A stretch of 64,000 nt of DNA. Origin: Epiperipatus broadwayi (Eukaryota; Onychophora; Udeonychophora; Euonychophora; Peripatidae). This document shows positions 53,778 through 64,000 of the stretch, piece after piece; position 1 is the first letter of the stretch, and the number at the start of each line of letters is the position of its first letter. The translations under genes and the position numbers were made by a program. The notes under the pieces were generated by a model. That model was given only the letters and a program-made list of their open reading frames with translations, ran no database searches and had not been told where the DNA came from. The DNA lies in contig JAQFVV010006472.1 in assembly GCA_028023455.1 (NCBI GenBank), forward strand, positions 512,501 through 576,500, in the 5' to 3' direction.

Positions 53778-56140
53778 ATAATTCAGATTTCTGTCCCAAC
53801 ATGATAGAGGTTTTTTATACAGGTATAGAAAATGCACTTGATCAGACCAAACACCATTTTATAATTGTTATAGGTGACCTTAATGTTATAATTGATAAAT
53901 TATTTAAAGATAAAAGTATTATGGGTAAATTTGACTATGATAATAGAAATGAGAGGACACAGTCTTATGAAATTTGAATTTTAAAAAAAATGTATATTAT
54001 AAATTTTTTATTTGACAAAAATGCTAAACAGAAAGGACATGGAAATATCAAATAAAATTATAACAGAATTGCATTATATTTTGCTTAATAGATTAATACA
54101 TGCTTTAAGATTGTAATATTTTTATTCAATACAGGAAGTGATTATTGATTACTGAGATTAAATTATGAATTAATGCAAAATTAGAGTGATGAAAACTATT
54201 AATAAAAACAAAATTAACAATTGATATTCCTAACCTTCACAAACACACCATGAATTTAAATTAGAAGTTGAAAATCATTTCAAAATATTAACAGATTAGA
54301 AAAATAGTTTAGACTTAATAAAATTTATAAGAAGATAACTGATAGATTATTAAGAACTGCAAGAAAAATATTTGATACAAAAATCACAAACATCAATAAA
54401 TTTCCTATTGAGACAAGACAATGTGTCATGAAAAGAAGAAATATTTTAAAAAATAATATAATTCATTAAGAAGAATTGAATATCTATAGTTTTGTAAAAT
54501 AGTAAGAAAAAGACTTAATGCTATAAAATCTATAAATTGGAAACAAAATATATAAATGAGAATAAAAGTTTCAAAATTATAAAACATCTTATTGCTACTG
54601 GAAGAAATGTTATTTCTGTAATAACAAAAAAAGACAGAACTATTACTAAAAAGAAATATGAAGTCATGAAATATGTGAAAAGTCTTTATAAATAATTATA
54701 TAATAATAAAATACGAAAAAAAATGAAATCTCTCCAACTGTTATTACATTTTCTGAATTGACCTGCATGAAATGAAAAAGCAAGACATGAAATTAAATCT
54801 GTAAAGAGGAGAAAACTCTAAAAAATTATGAAATTAAAATTGATATTATATATTAAGCAGGTAACAAAATAGAAAGATTGTTCACAAATGTATATACTAA
54901 ATGTTTAAGTGATAAAAATGTACTAAATGATTAGAAGAATGCAATCGTAATATTCACATTTAAGAAAGATATTAGAAATTACATACCTATCAATCTTCTC
55001 TCAGTTCTGTACAAAATCATCCCCAAGATAATTACATGTCTATAATTAACTTTAAATTTTAATCAACCAAAAGAATAAACTGAATTTAAATGACATTTTA
55101 TCATAGTGAATCACATCCAAGCATTGAGAGAAGTTGTGCAAAGGACCATTGCATATGAGTTGCCATTAAACAATGTAATTGAGTATTATGACAATGCATT
55201 TGATTTTCTAAGCATATGTATAATGATCAAAGCATTGGATCATCAAGATATAGACCCAGAATATTATCCTACTCTGAACAACATTTATAAAAATGCAATA
55301 ACAAATTATTAGATTACCTGGTAATATTAGAAGATAAATATTGCAACAGGTGTATAACTGAATGACCCTGTATCTCCAAAACCTTTTACAGTCATTTTAC
55401 AAAAAATCCTTTGCGAATTAAACTGAAAACTTAGAAAATATTTAGGCTTTTATATTTTCCAGATGATATGGTTGTTTTTGAAAATAATGCTTTAGACTTT
55501 CATGATAAGCAAGAGTTAACATATGAAATTTAAAAAAAGTAAGACTAAATATAAATGCTAAGATGACTAAAGTAAGGTACAATAAATTTTCTCAAAACAA
55601 GTAAATAAAAATTGATAATTATAAACTGTAAATTTTAGGAAAAGTTTTAATATAGAAGGTAAAAACTTAGATAAGAGTATTTTGTTAGAAATAATAGTAA
55701 AAAAAAATATGCCTATATATTTAAAAAAGAAAAAGTTTTTTAGTAGATGTATTTTACCAGTTTTAACTTATGGATTTGAAACTTGAACACTTATTCAAAA
55801 AGCAACTCAGAGATTTTAAACACTTAACAATGTATGGAAAGATGTATGTTAGAAATTATAAAAAGAGACTGAAAAATGTACATAAGTGAGAAAGCAAACA
55901 GGTATCAATAATATCACTGAAAAATTAAGAAACTGAAGTGTAGCTGGTCTGGATAAAAATGCTAATAAATGGTCATTTATAGCAGATATTGGATCCAAAA
56001 GATGGTCAAAGACCTAAATATAATCCACATGTGAGATGAATGGATGAAATAATTAAGTTTGGGATATCTTGTAAAGAAGTGAGGCTATAGATTGGAAAAA
56101 ACGATTAAATTAAGTGACTTCACTTGCAATGGATACTTGC
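53778..56140 (+). mobile_element. Long decayed RTE-type LINE (endonuclease and RT)
   Basis: The most complete RTE copy. At 53825-53960 is an apurinic-type endonuclease segment: IENALDQTKHHFIIVIGDLN holds the GD.N motif. RT pieces follow. The open frame 55106-55312 (MNHIQALREVVQRTIAYELP, then SICIMIKALDHQDIDPEYYP) corresponds to the fingers and motif A, with NAFD in place of the usual KAFD-type box. Around 55440-55500 is a segment equivalent to FADDIVLF, here PDDMVVFEN-like. Around 55770-55790 is a piece equivalent to TYGFET. The tail at 56100-56140 matches the ends of shorter copies without a clear GAT tail. Stops and shifts are frequent; inactive. Confidence 0.8.
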
Positions 56141-56510
56141 TATTTCCATTACTTTTTGGCATTATTAAATCAATAACTTTAATTTTTATCATTTAAGAAA
56201 GATACTACATGAATTTTATTAAATTTGTTAAACTTTTAGCTAAAACTCTATACTTAGAAAACAATTTATTACATGAATACTATACCACATCAAAGTAAAA
56301 AATTAAATGTGTGTGCTTTCAACTTAATCTGAAAAAATTATTAATTAATTTATTTACATACAGCATTTCAAAACAGTGTAATGGCTTTTTCCATATAAAA
56401 TTTATTAAATTTATAAATTTTATTGTTTTTACTTTTTTGTTTATTTACAATTTTTGTTTGTTCATTATTTGTTTGAATAGTCTATAATTAAAATAGTATA
56501 TATTGATATA

Positions 56511-56690
56511 CAACAATATATCTTTTCAAAATAATCACAACTTCTTACACCTTTTAAGCAAAAATATTTATTATTATTATAACAGTTTCGACTGTTCCTT
56601 GCAGTCATCTTCAGATCTCAAAATATATATTTATCTTAAAAGATGTAAGAAGTTGTGATTATTTTGAAAAGATTTATTGTCATATATGAA
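56511..56690. repeat. Inverted pair around a hammerhead-like motif
   Basis: Arms 56511-56560 and 56638-56690 (GTAAGAAGTTGTGATTATTT and its complement) flank a minus-strand type II motif at 56583-56614 (CTGAAGATGACTGC, then AACAGTCGAAACTG). This is another head-to-head arrangement. Confidence 0.65.
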
Positions 56691-59414
56691 TAAGTAAAAT
56701 TAAGGAAGAGGAAAAAGGAAGAAGTGTTTACAGAATTATATATTGGTATAGTGTATACTGCAGCTTTATTGTATTTTGTTCTGAGAAAGATCATCTAATA
56801 ACCAAAGAAATTGTATTACATATCTTTTCCTTCAATAAATATAAAGTCTGATTTTTTAATAATGACTTTTAAAAACTTTAATAAGGATAAAAAAATAAAC
56901 TAGAAAACACATTTCAATATTTAGATTCATAAACCCTTAAATGATTTTAAAAATACTTTACCTGGACAAATACAGTTTTTAATTTTCAAAAGCCAAAAGA
57001 TGTAGTAACATATTTCAATAACTGACATAGCAAATGATTTTATATTTTTTAAATCTAATGTATAAAATATCACTTCCATGGCCTTTTTAGAATCAGTGTA
57101 GCATTTCAGTAACTTTGGCTAAAATTGTTCTCTTGTAGTTGTCTTTAGCATTTGTTTGCCATATTTGCTTTTATTTGACTGCAAAATCTAAAATTAAAAT
57201 AATACTAATTAATTAATTTAAAATTATTTTAAGATGTTAATATTACACAGAAACCTATTATAGACAATTTAAAAATGTTACTGATTGATCATTTTAATTT
57301 GTTCTCAAACCAAAAGTATTTGCATTTGTTTTCTAAAATGATCATGCTTTTGTTTATATTTTGAAAATATACATTTTTTATAGTTCATGTATATATTTTT
57401 GATTATTTTTGCAATATATTTGTGCAATATTTTTAAGAAGAATATTTATGACTAGAGTTCAATTTTATTCAAAAATCTTTATTCTAAAGAAAACATTTTA
57501 AAATAGAATAATAATTGTAAAGAAGAATATTATGTTTGTCTAAAAAAGGAATGATTTTCTAATTATAATAGCAGCTATTTTCTGTCATTTTCTAATAATA
57601 ATAAATAAAATTTTAAACCAGAAATTCATTTGGGTTTTAGAAATGGAGTTAAAATTAATCTAATTTTATTTGTCATATATTTTTATCAACAAAAGCAAAC
57701 AGTCATTGTTCTTATTACATAATTCAGTTTATTACTTGTTTTATATATTTGCAAAGTTGAAATATTATTTTTAAAAATGATTTTCATTTGTTAATATATT
57801 TTAATAAATAATTTGAATTTTATATAATTATAATCAAAAATAAAGTTTAATTATTAAAAATAAAAAGTTGAAAATTTAATCAAATTATCCACTAGAGGAT
57901 TACAAAATATAAGCACAATTGAAAGTTAATATTTTCTGTGTTTTTGCTAATTATATTTTGTATTTTATATTGTATTTGGAACATATTTTTAATTATATCA
58001 AAACTGATGCATTTTTTAAACTTTTATATTAACAAGAATTCTCATTGTTATTTAGAAACCAATTAACAACACTGATTTATCCAATCATTAGTAATTTCTG
58101 TTATAGACTGTTTTTTCTATAAATAAATAGTCAATTTTTATTATTTCATATTTTTATATGTACTATCCTTTTATATCATATAAATATTTTAATAATTAAG
58201 AATGAAAATGATATTTATATTGAAAAATAAATCAATTGTTTGATATCTTAAAGCAAAATACATATGATGATTATACTTATTTTTAGAGACTACTTATACA
58301 TTGCTCTTTTGACTATTTTTCATCAATTAAAATAAACTCTTTTTTAACTTCCTGTTTTAGACTTCAACCTTCATATGTAATTTTTCTTATTTTTTGTTAT
58401 TCTTTTAGTGAATCTGAAAATATTATTTGAAATCTGAATAAAGTTAATAGAAAAACTATTTAAATGGAAAACTTTTAATTATTGCATTTTATAATGTAAG
58501 AAAGATAAAAGGGATTTATTAAGAAAATCATTGTGGTATTCATTTAAACTGGGGCATTACTATATTTTCTAAATAAAGAAATAAAAATGTAATATGCATG
58601 TAAATCATATTATTTTAATGGGAAAACAAAATTACAAGACATTTTCAAAAGTTTATAGACAAGCTAATAAACTTTGATTAATCTGCCAAGTAAGAATCGG
58701 GTTGTAAAGAAGGTGACACTGTGACCAGCATAGAGTGCTTCATTTTCAGCAATCCTTAACACACATTCTACCATTTGTGTACATTTTGCAGTAAAAATTA
58801 AAACTAAAATATTTTTGATTAATATTAGTTCTTAATAAAATGCTATATACTAGCACCTTCCAATATAAATTCAATTGAGACCATAAAGCTACCATCTTAA
58901 TGGGAATAGAAAGTATTCAGTGTACATGACCAATTTGTCTTTTCTGGCTCTGACATCCAATGTTGAGCAAATTTTAAAATGTTACATTGCATCTAATTTA
59001 TTAAATTTTTTATTTTTTATTTTTGTAGAATTTAATTACATGTATATGTTTTAGCAGATAAATGATGTATTCATTCAATTTTTATTTGAAAATTTAAAAA
59101 GAAAAAATATGAATGTAATCAGTTCATTAAATATAAAAAGCCTATTGTTATGATTAAAACATCTATTACAAGAATGTAACAAGTTCATTAAACATGATGC
59201 CCATATCAATAATAATTTTAATATTTTTATCAATTACAAGTGGAATTTAATACTTTAATAAATGATTTGAGTGAATAACCATAATCTCTATCAAAATTTA
59301 TTTTATCAATAAAAACTTTATTAAGAATAATATTATCTCATTGAAATTTGATTTCATTATTCATAAGGCCAGAAATCAATTCTTTTTTTTTTTGCATGTT
59401 TATTTTGTTTTTTA

Positions 59415-59464
<50 letters not shown>

Positions 59465-60245
59465 CAAAATATTACTTTTTAATATTTTTTGCTCATAAAT
59501 TAAATTCAAAATGAGTTTTTAAATAATGTAAGAATTAACCAAAATAAAGTTTAAATCATTAAATAATTTATCTTTCTGCTTTTCAATGTTTTACATTACC
59601 CTCTAGTGGTAATTTGAGTTAATAGTTCAACATTTTATTTCAATTTTTAAACCTTTATTTTATACTATGAATCAATCTTTTATATTATATTTATTAGAAA
59701 TATAAGTTTACAAACGAAAAACATTCTAAAAAATTATTTGTCTTTCCAAATATAGAAAAAAAGGATATAGTGAAATACTTAATAAGAATAATATTTTTTT
59801 TCTTATTAAACTAATTAGAATTAAGCCAGTACTCAAAATAAATTAGCATGACAAAATTTAAATTTTAAAACATTGATGAATTATTGTTAAGTCATCATAA
59901 AGATATGAAATTCTGTTCTAAAATTTAAAATTGTCTTTATAAGTTTTAAAATGTCACAAGAGTCTTATTTAATAGTATAGGGCAGAATATATCAATTATT
60001 GTTTTCATATTATGATTATTATCAATCTTTTTATCTTGTAAAAACATATTTTTAAAAAAAATCTAACTATAAATATGAAAATATATTTTAATAATTAATT
60101 AATATATATATATAGTACTGAAGTACATTGATATGTAATTAATTTATTATGAATCCCATGTTTAAAAATATAAAAATTTAAAATTGAGAAAATAAAATGT
60201 AAAAACTAAAGAGCAGGGGGGAGGGGAAATTTGTTATTAAATAAA
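56691..60245. other. AT-rich DNA, no gene seen
   Basis: Includes a (TG)n tract of about 40 bases at 59419-59458. No coding signal. Confidence 0.6.
59419..59458. repeat. (TG)n microsatellite
   Basis: About 20 perfect TG units. Confidence 0.95.
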
Positions 60246-60350
60246 AATAAACTGTGAACGCTTTTTAAAATAATAATAAAAATAAACTGTAAATGCTGTT
60301 TAAAATAATAAGAAAAATAAACTGTAAACACTTTTCAAAATAATAAGATT
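60246..60350 (+). repeat. 35-bp tandem repeat, three units
   Basis: Units begin AATAAACTGT at 60246, 60281 and 60316 and continue through AAAATAATAA with a few substitutions. Confidence 0.9.
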
Positions 60351-61489
60351 TTTTTGTTTTAAAAAAAAGGCAAAAAAGTCTTGTAATAAAAAAATGATTT
60401 AATATTCTTTAAATGAACTTATAATGAAATAATAAAGAGACTTTGTTTTATCTTATAATAAAATAATTAAATATATGTGCATGTGTGTCTGTGATGTTTA
60501 ATAAAAAATAGATGCAAAAGCTGATTTTATTTCACGAGACTAAAAATGCTGCTGCTAATAAAGTTTTCCATTGTTTAAAACAGTATAAATAGCTCAATAT
60601 TTTATTATTCTAGGTCTGACTTTCTCATTTTAATAAAATATTTTTTGAAGTAATATCTCTAAAAATGTTGCATTGTTAAAACCAACATGTTTGCAGTCGA
60701 CTGAAGCCACTCTCTATGCATCTAAGATCTGCAATTAGTTCGGAAAGTGATCATGTTTAAATATACTAAATGGACAATGGAGTGCAAGTATGCCAAACCA
60801 GCCATAAAAATCATACCATGATACAGGATCTATGGAGAAGTCATTTTACTGGTCATCGATGAGTTTAAAAAATAATTCCATTATGCTGTTTCCATCGTAT
60901 TAAAAAAATCCTAGGTAATTATTGACTTTGATATCTTAACATTCCCGATTTCTTCTTAAAATAAAAATAGACTTTATTAGAAAGAACTTTGAACTTTATG
61001 AATTAATCTTAAAAATAAAACTTTAAACTTCAAAAGATAATATGTGCAATAATAAAATAAATAAAATCAGCTTCTATTATTAAATAATATTTTTGAAACA
61101 ATTGTGTGCACATATGTGTGATTTGATTTTTTTAAACTTAAAAAAGAGAAATAAAATATAATGTAATGTGTATACTTTATTTGCTAAAGAAATATATTAA
61201 ATTGCTTTATTTTAATTTTTTAAAAAAAGTGTGTGTTTCATTATAAGATAAAATGATTAATTTATTTTAAATAAAAAAAATACTCAAATTACTTTTCTTA
61301 AAATATTTATGTTTGTTTTGATATGTGCAAGTAAGTATAAATATTTATTTTCTTAATAAAAGTAGAAGGAAAAAATTTTAATTATTAATAATAGTATTTC
61401 AGGAATAGATTTGCTAATTTAAAGATATAAATGTTTTGGCATTCAGTATAATATTATTATTGGTTTTAAAGGATTGAAGTATTAATTTG
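60351..61489. other. AT-rich DNA with a mixed-composition patch
   Basis: At about 60670-60910 composition is more balanced, with CpG words (AGTCGACTGAAG, TCATCGATG). Translations give no family I recognise. Confidence 0.45.
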
Positions 61490-61936
61490 AGTGGTTCAGG
61501 GAATTATTTAGTTTTTTTAAAAAGTAGTAGTAGCTTTGAAGGGGCATTTAAGATACCTTTTTGTTTGTTTATTAGTGGGTAGTTGGAAACCGATTGAGCT
61601 AGTGGGATTTCAGGTACAAAATTATGCTGATCAGATAGACATGCTAATTCTAACGTAATTAGCTGGCACCTAAGGGATTTTCTTTCTTTTTTAAAAAATA
61701 AAATAAAGTGTTTATTTGGTCAGTGTATTTTTGGTAGACAAGCATTGGGTGTTATTAGTAGTTTGCTACTAATGATAGTTGACACTTTACCTGAAAACCA
61801 ACCACTTTCTAGAAGGGAAGTTTAGGAGGACAAAGTAAATAAAATATTAATTGTAATTTTTTTTGTTGATAGTTGTTGTTGTTTCCCATATTTAAATAGT
61901 AATTTTAGATGGAGTTGAGAGGTGTTTGGTTTATTT
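61490..61936 (+). mobile_element. Probable 5' LTR of a Ty3/Gypsy-like element
   Basis: The 3' boundary is set by the primer binding site at 61937. Base composition changes to G-rich from about 61480. A polyadenylation signal AATAAA at 61838-61843 followed by a GT/T-rich stretch fits the R/U5 part of an LTR. A perfect hairpin ATTAGTAG/CTACTAAT (61754-61773) lies in it. The 5' boundary is a guess, because the 3' LTR is outside the window. Confidence 0.5.
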
Positions 61937-61954
61937 TGGCTCCCAACGTGGGGT
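61937..61954 (+). other. Primer binding site for tRNA-Lys
   Basis: TGGCTCCCAACGTGGGGT matches the complement of the metazoan tRNA-Lys(CUU) 3' end at 16 of 18 positions as I know it. This is the site where reverse transcription of LTR elements starts. Confidence 0.75.
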
Positions 61955-62271
61955 GAAACTAGACATTTTGAGTGGAAGAACCAATGGAAGTTGTGGTGCG
62001 GAAGAGCATACGATGCATTAATGTAGATAGTTGGACATTTACTAGATGCAGTAACGTGGCCTGAAATTTGATCTTTTAAGTGGAGGAACTGATGGAAGTT
62101 GTAGTTTAGAGGGGCATTCAGCACATTAATGTCGATAGTTGGATGTTTTTTAGGCACAGTAATGTGGCCCGAAATTTAGTAGTTTAAGTGATAGGACCGT
62201 AGTTGAATGGTCATTTGACACATTAATGTAGGACCAATGTAATAGACAGTTGGACGTTAATGTAGAAATTT
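61944..62271 (+). repeat. 108-bp tandem repeat in the leader, three units
   Basis: Units begin GTGGGGTGAAA (61948), GTGGCCTGAAA (62056) and GTGGCCCGAAA (62164), spaced exactly 108 bases. Each contains GTGG, a roughly 20-base AGT..AAG stretch, ATTAATGTNGATAGTTGG or similar. The third is degenerate, and a fourth trace appears at about 62349. The repeat begins inside the primer binding site. Confidence 0.85.
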
Positions 62272-62705
62272 ATAGGAGCCTGAAAATACTCATAGCAAAT
62301 GATAGGATTACTATAAAACATAGTTGGGAATTCATTTTGTGAATCGGCATGGCTTGAAATTGGTTGTTTAAATAAAATAAACAACTTGAATTGTCATTAA
62401 TTGTTTAGATGGTGGGTCAAAGTTGACCATTATTGATGTAGGGGATATTTGTTGAAGAGAAGTTTAAGAAACGTATTGATAGTACTTGTATTTATTTTCC
62501 CAAACTGGCTAGTTTTGGTATATTATAAAAGGTTGATTTTCATGGACGTTAGAATGTACATATGTGATTTTTTAAGATAGAAAAAATAAAATGCATTCTG
62601 AATGAAGAAGATAGATGAATGTGATGCATAGAATTAGAACTAAGAGGGTGGGGGTTGACTGTGCATATGTTGAAATAGAAATTTTGTAGTTAGATAAACT
62701 TAAAT

Positions 62706-63284
62706 ATGATTAATAATATAGTGGAAGAAAGTGGTAGTGAAGGAGGGGCAATGTTGGAAGTAAGTCCAATATCTTTTAAGAATCCACAGATAGTTGAAAA
62801 GAATATTTTTCAAATATTAGTAAATATGATGAAAGAGATGCGTGAAGATATAAATCAGAATCAGCAGATAATGAAACAAAAAATTAGTGAACTTAGGACA
62901 GAAATGAGGGAAATGAGACAGGAATTAATGGGAAGCATGGATGTAGGTCAGGAAGCAGTAGAAATAATAAGGAAAGATGTGGATGAAAAAAGGACTGAAA
63001 TTTTAGAATTAAAAGGAAATATGGAAGAACTAAAGGAGGAGTTAGATAAGGGAAAGGGAAATCAATTAAAAGTAGAGAGTATGGAAGGAAGTAATGACAA
63101 AGAATTGGGAAATTTAGAAGGGAAAATAGAGGGTAATGAGGATGTAAGGGTTGAATTAAAGGAGATATGTAGTAACATGATGGAAAAGATAGAGCAGAAA
63201 CTAAAACAGATTGGACAGAAATGTGATGATTTTAGTTTCGGTGATAGGCAGGACATACGGATAGTTCATGGAAAAGCAGTTTAG
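62706..63284 (+). CDS. Gag N-terminal part, coiled coil
   Basis: A 192-codon ATG-initiated frame, about 770 bases after the primer binding site. Residues 25-165 are Lys/Glu/Met-rich with heptad spacing (for example MMKEMREDINQNQQIMKQ and ELRTEMREMRQELMGS), indicating a long coiled coil, as in the N-terminal region of many arthropod and mollusc Ty3/Gypsy Gag proteins. The frame ends in TAG near 63284 within 100 bases of the capsid-like region, which continues in another frame from about 63262. So Gag is split by one indel, or expressed by frameshifting. Neighbour: capsid frame 63263-63840. Confident that it is retroelement-derived; the clade is uncertain. Confidence 0.7.
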   Translation: MINNIVEESGSEGGAMLEVSPISFKNPQIVEKNIFQILVNMMKEMREDINQNQQIMKQKISELRTEMREMRQELMGSMDVGQEAVEIIRKDVDEKRTEILELKGNMEELKEELDKGKGNQLKVESMEGSNDKELGNLEGKIEGNEDVRVELKEICSNMMEKIEQKLKQIGQKCDDFSFGDRQDIRIVHGKAV

Positions 63285-63840
63285 TGTTTTGGTGTTTAAA
63301 GTGGAAGTGGGAGAGAATCCATTAAAACATTTAGAAAGTTTAAGCCATTAATTTTCATTTAAAAGATTGCCAAAGGAAGATAAAGTTGCAGTAGCCAGTG
63401 GTTACTTACAAGGGACTGCATGTAATTGGTGGTATACTGTGGGTGATAGGCCACAAACATTTGCTGAGTATAGACATGTGATTTTGAGAGCATTTTGGAA
63501 TGAGGCTAGGCAAGATGGGATTATGTATAAAATATCTCAGGAAAGATACTCAAGTACTTGGGGAGAAACTCATGCACAATTTTTTTATCGGCAGATAGCA
63601 AAGCTTAGGGCATTAACAGCATTTCCTATGTCAGAGGGGCAAATAATCAGGATATTGCAGAACAACATGCCACCAGAGATACAGCATTTAATGTTAGGTA
63701 GGGATAGGTGTTCAATAGATGAAATGGCAGAATTTTTAACACAAGTCGATTACACTTGGGAACCTTTAGATCGATATAGGAAATGGGATGGGCAAAATAA
63801 TTTATTGGATAGGAAGAAAGAGCCACCTGATCGATTATAG
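63263..63840 (+). CDS. Gag capsid-like domain (Retrotrans_gag type)
   Basis: The frame opens after a stop at 63262 and contains FSVLVFKVEVGENPLKHLES, then an in-frame TAA at 63349, then the open stretch from 63367. The motif YLQGTACNWWYTV is the G.A..WW hallmark of the capsid domain of Ty3/Gypsy Gag; F..F...I..LR and MPPEIQHLM follow in the usual order. No CCHC zinc knuckle is present before the stop at 63840. The single premature stop and the shift from the previous frame are the only visible lesions, so the copy is young. It forms virus-like particle shells that package element RNA. Confidence 0.8.
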
Positions 63841-64000
63841 AATAGAATTATACTAGGATGAAAATTATAGTGAATAAATAGGAATACACATGTACAGTTA
63901 AACAAATGTTAAATAAATAAAACTAGATTGTTTATAGGTTTAAATTTTGGAAAAACTAAAATGCTCAGAATGATATTTTAGTTTGAGAGGAGGGACAGAG
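63841..64000 (+). other. Post-gag region ending in a purine-rich tract
   Basis: No protease or RT appears in the 160 bases after gag. The window ends in GAGAGGAGGGACAGAG, which resembles the polypurine tract before a 3' LTR. If so, the element lacks pol. The window edge prevents confirmation. Confidence 0.4.

Noticed and set aside
61822-62157. 111-codon minus-strand frame with two similar halves
   Set aside because: Antisense of the 108-bp leader repeat; since 108 is a multiple of three, the repeat gives a repeated peptide by itself.
63062-63256. Minus-strand frame rich in Ser and Phe
   Set aside because: Antisense shadow of the gag coiled coil.

Overview
The window looks like AT-rich, gene-poor DNA from an invertebrate animal. 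By eye about three quarters of the bases are A or T, and there are many (TA)n tracts. I recognise no bacterial operon, no rRNA and no intact host gene, and the sequence does not let me name the phylum. Nearly everything that can be identified is a mobile element or its debris.

Layout. 2.7-8.8 kb is a cluster of Penelope-like element (PLE) fragments with reverse transcriptase (RT) and GIY-YIG endonuclease remnants, one of them abutting an RTE-type LINE tail. 9.1-10.2 kb is a segment flanked by 150-bp inverted repeats. 12.5 kb holds a tRNA-like SINE. 16.3-19.6 kb is a decayed Ty3/Gypsy element. 21.6-22.4 kb is an almost perfect 790-bp palindrome with a tRNA-derived SINE in each arm, followed by a palindromic PLE at 22.5-24.0 kb. 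26.2-30.8 kb, 42.2-42.5 kb and 50.35-50.8 kb hold dispersed short elements carrying a type I hammerhead ribozyme (HHR). 33.4-33.9 kb is a foldback repeat. 38.4-40.45 kb holds two LINE fragments facing each other. 40.96-41.03 kb is a miRNA-like hairpin. 47.8-48.6 kb is a tandem-plus-inverted element. 53.8-56.1 kb is a long decayed RTE copy. From about 61.5 kb to the window end there is a young-looking LTR retrotransposon with a tRNA-Lys primer binding site, a tandemly repeated leader and gag.

The most interesting theme is the hammerhead family. Several copies keep the CTGATGA and GAAA cores, share a short palindromic stem III ending in a UA cleavage site, and show compensatory differences in stem I between copies. 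Three copies have candidate 12-17 bp target-site duplications, as expected for target-primed retrotransposition. Together with the abundant PLEs, which are known to be associated with HHRs in animals, this suggests a retrozyme-like non-autonomous family mobilised by PLE machinery. Looser hammerhead-like hairpins recur in at least four other repeats, including one immediately downstream of a PLE GIY-YIG domain. All coordinates of decayed elements are approximate.
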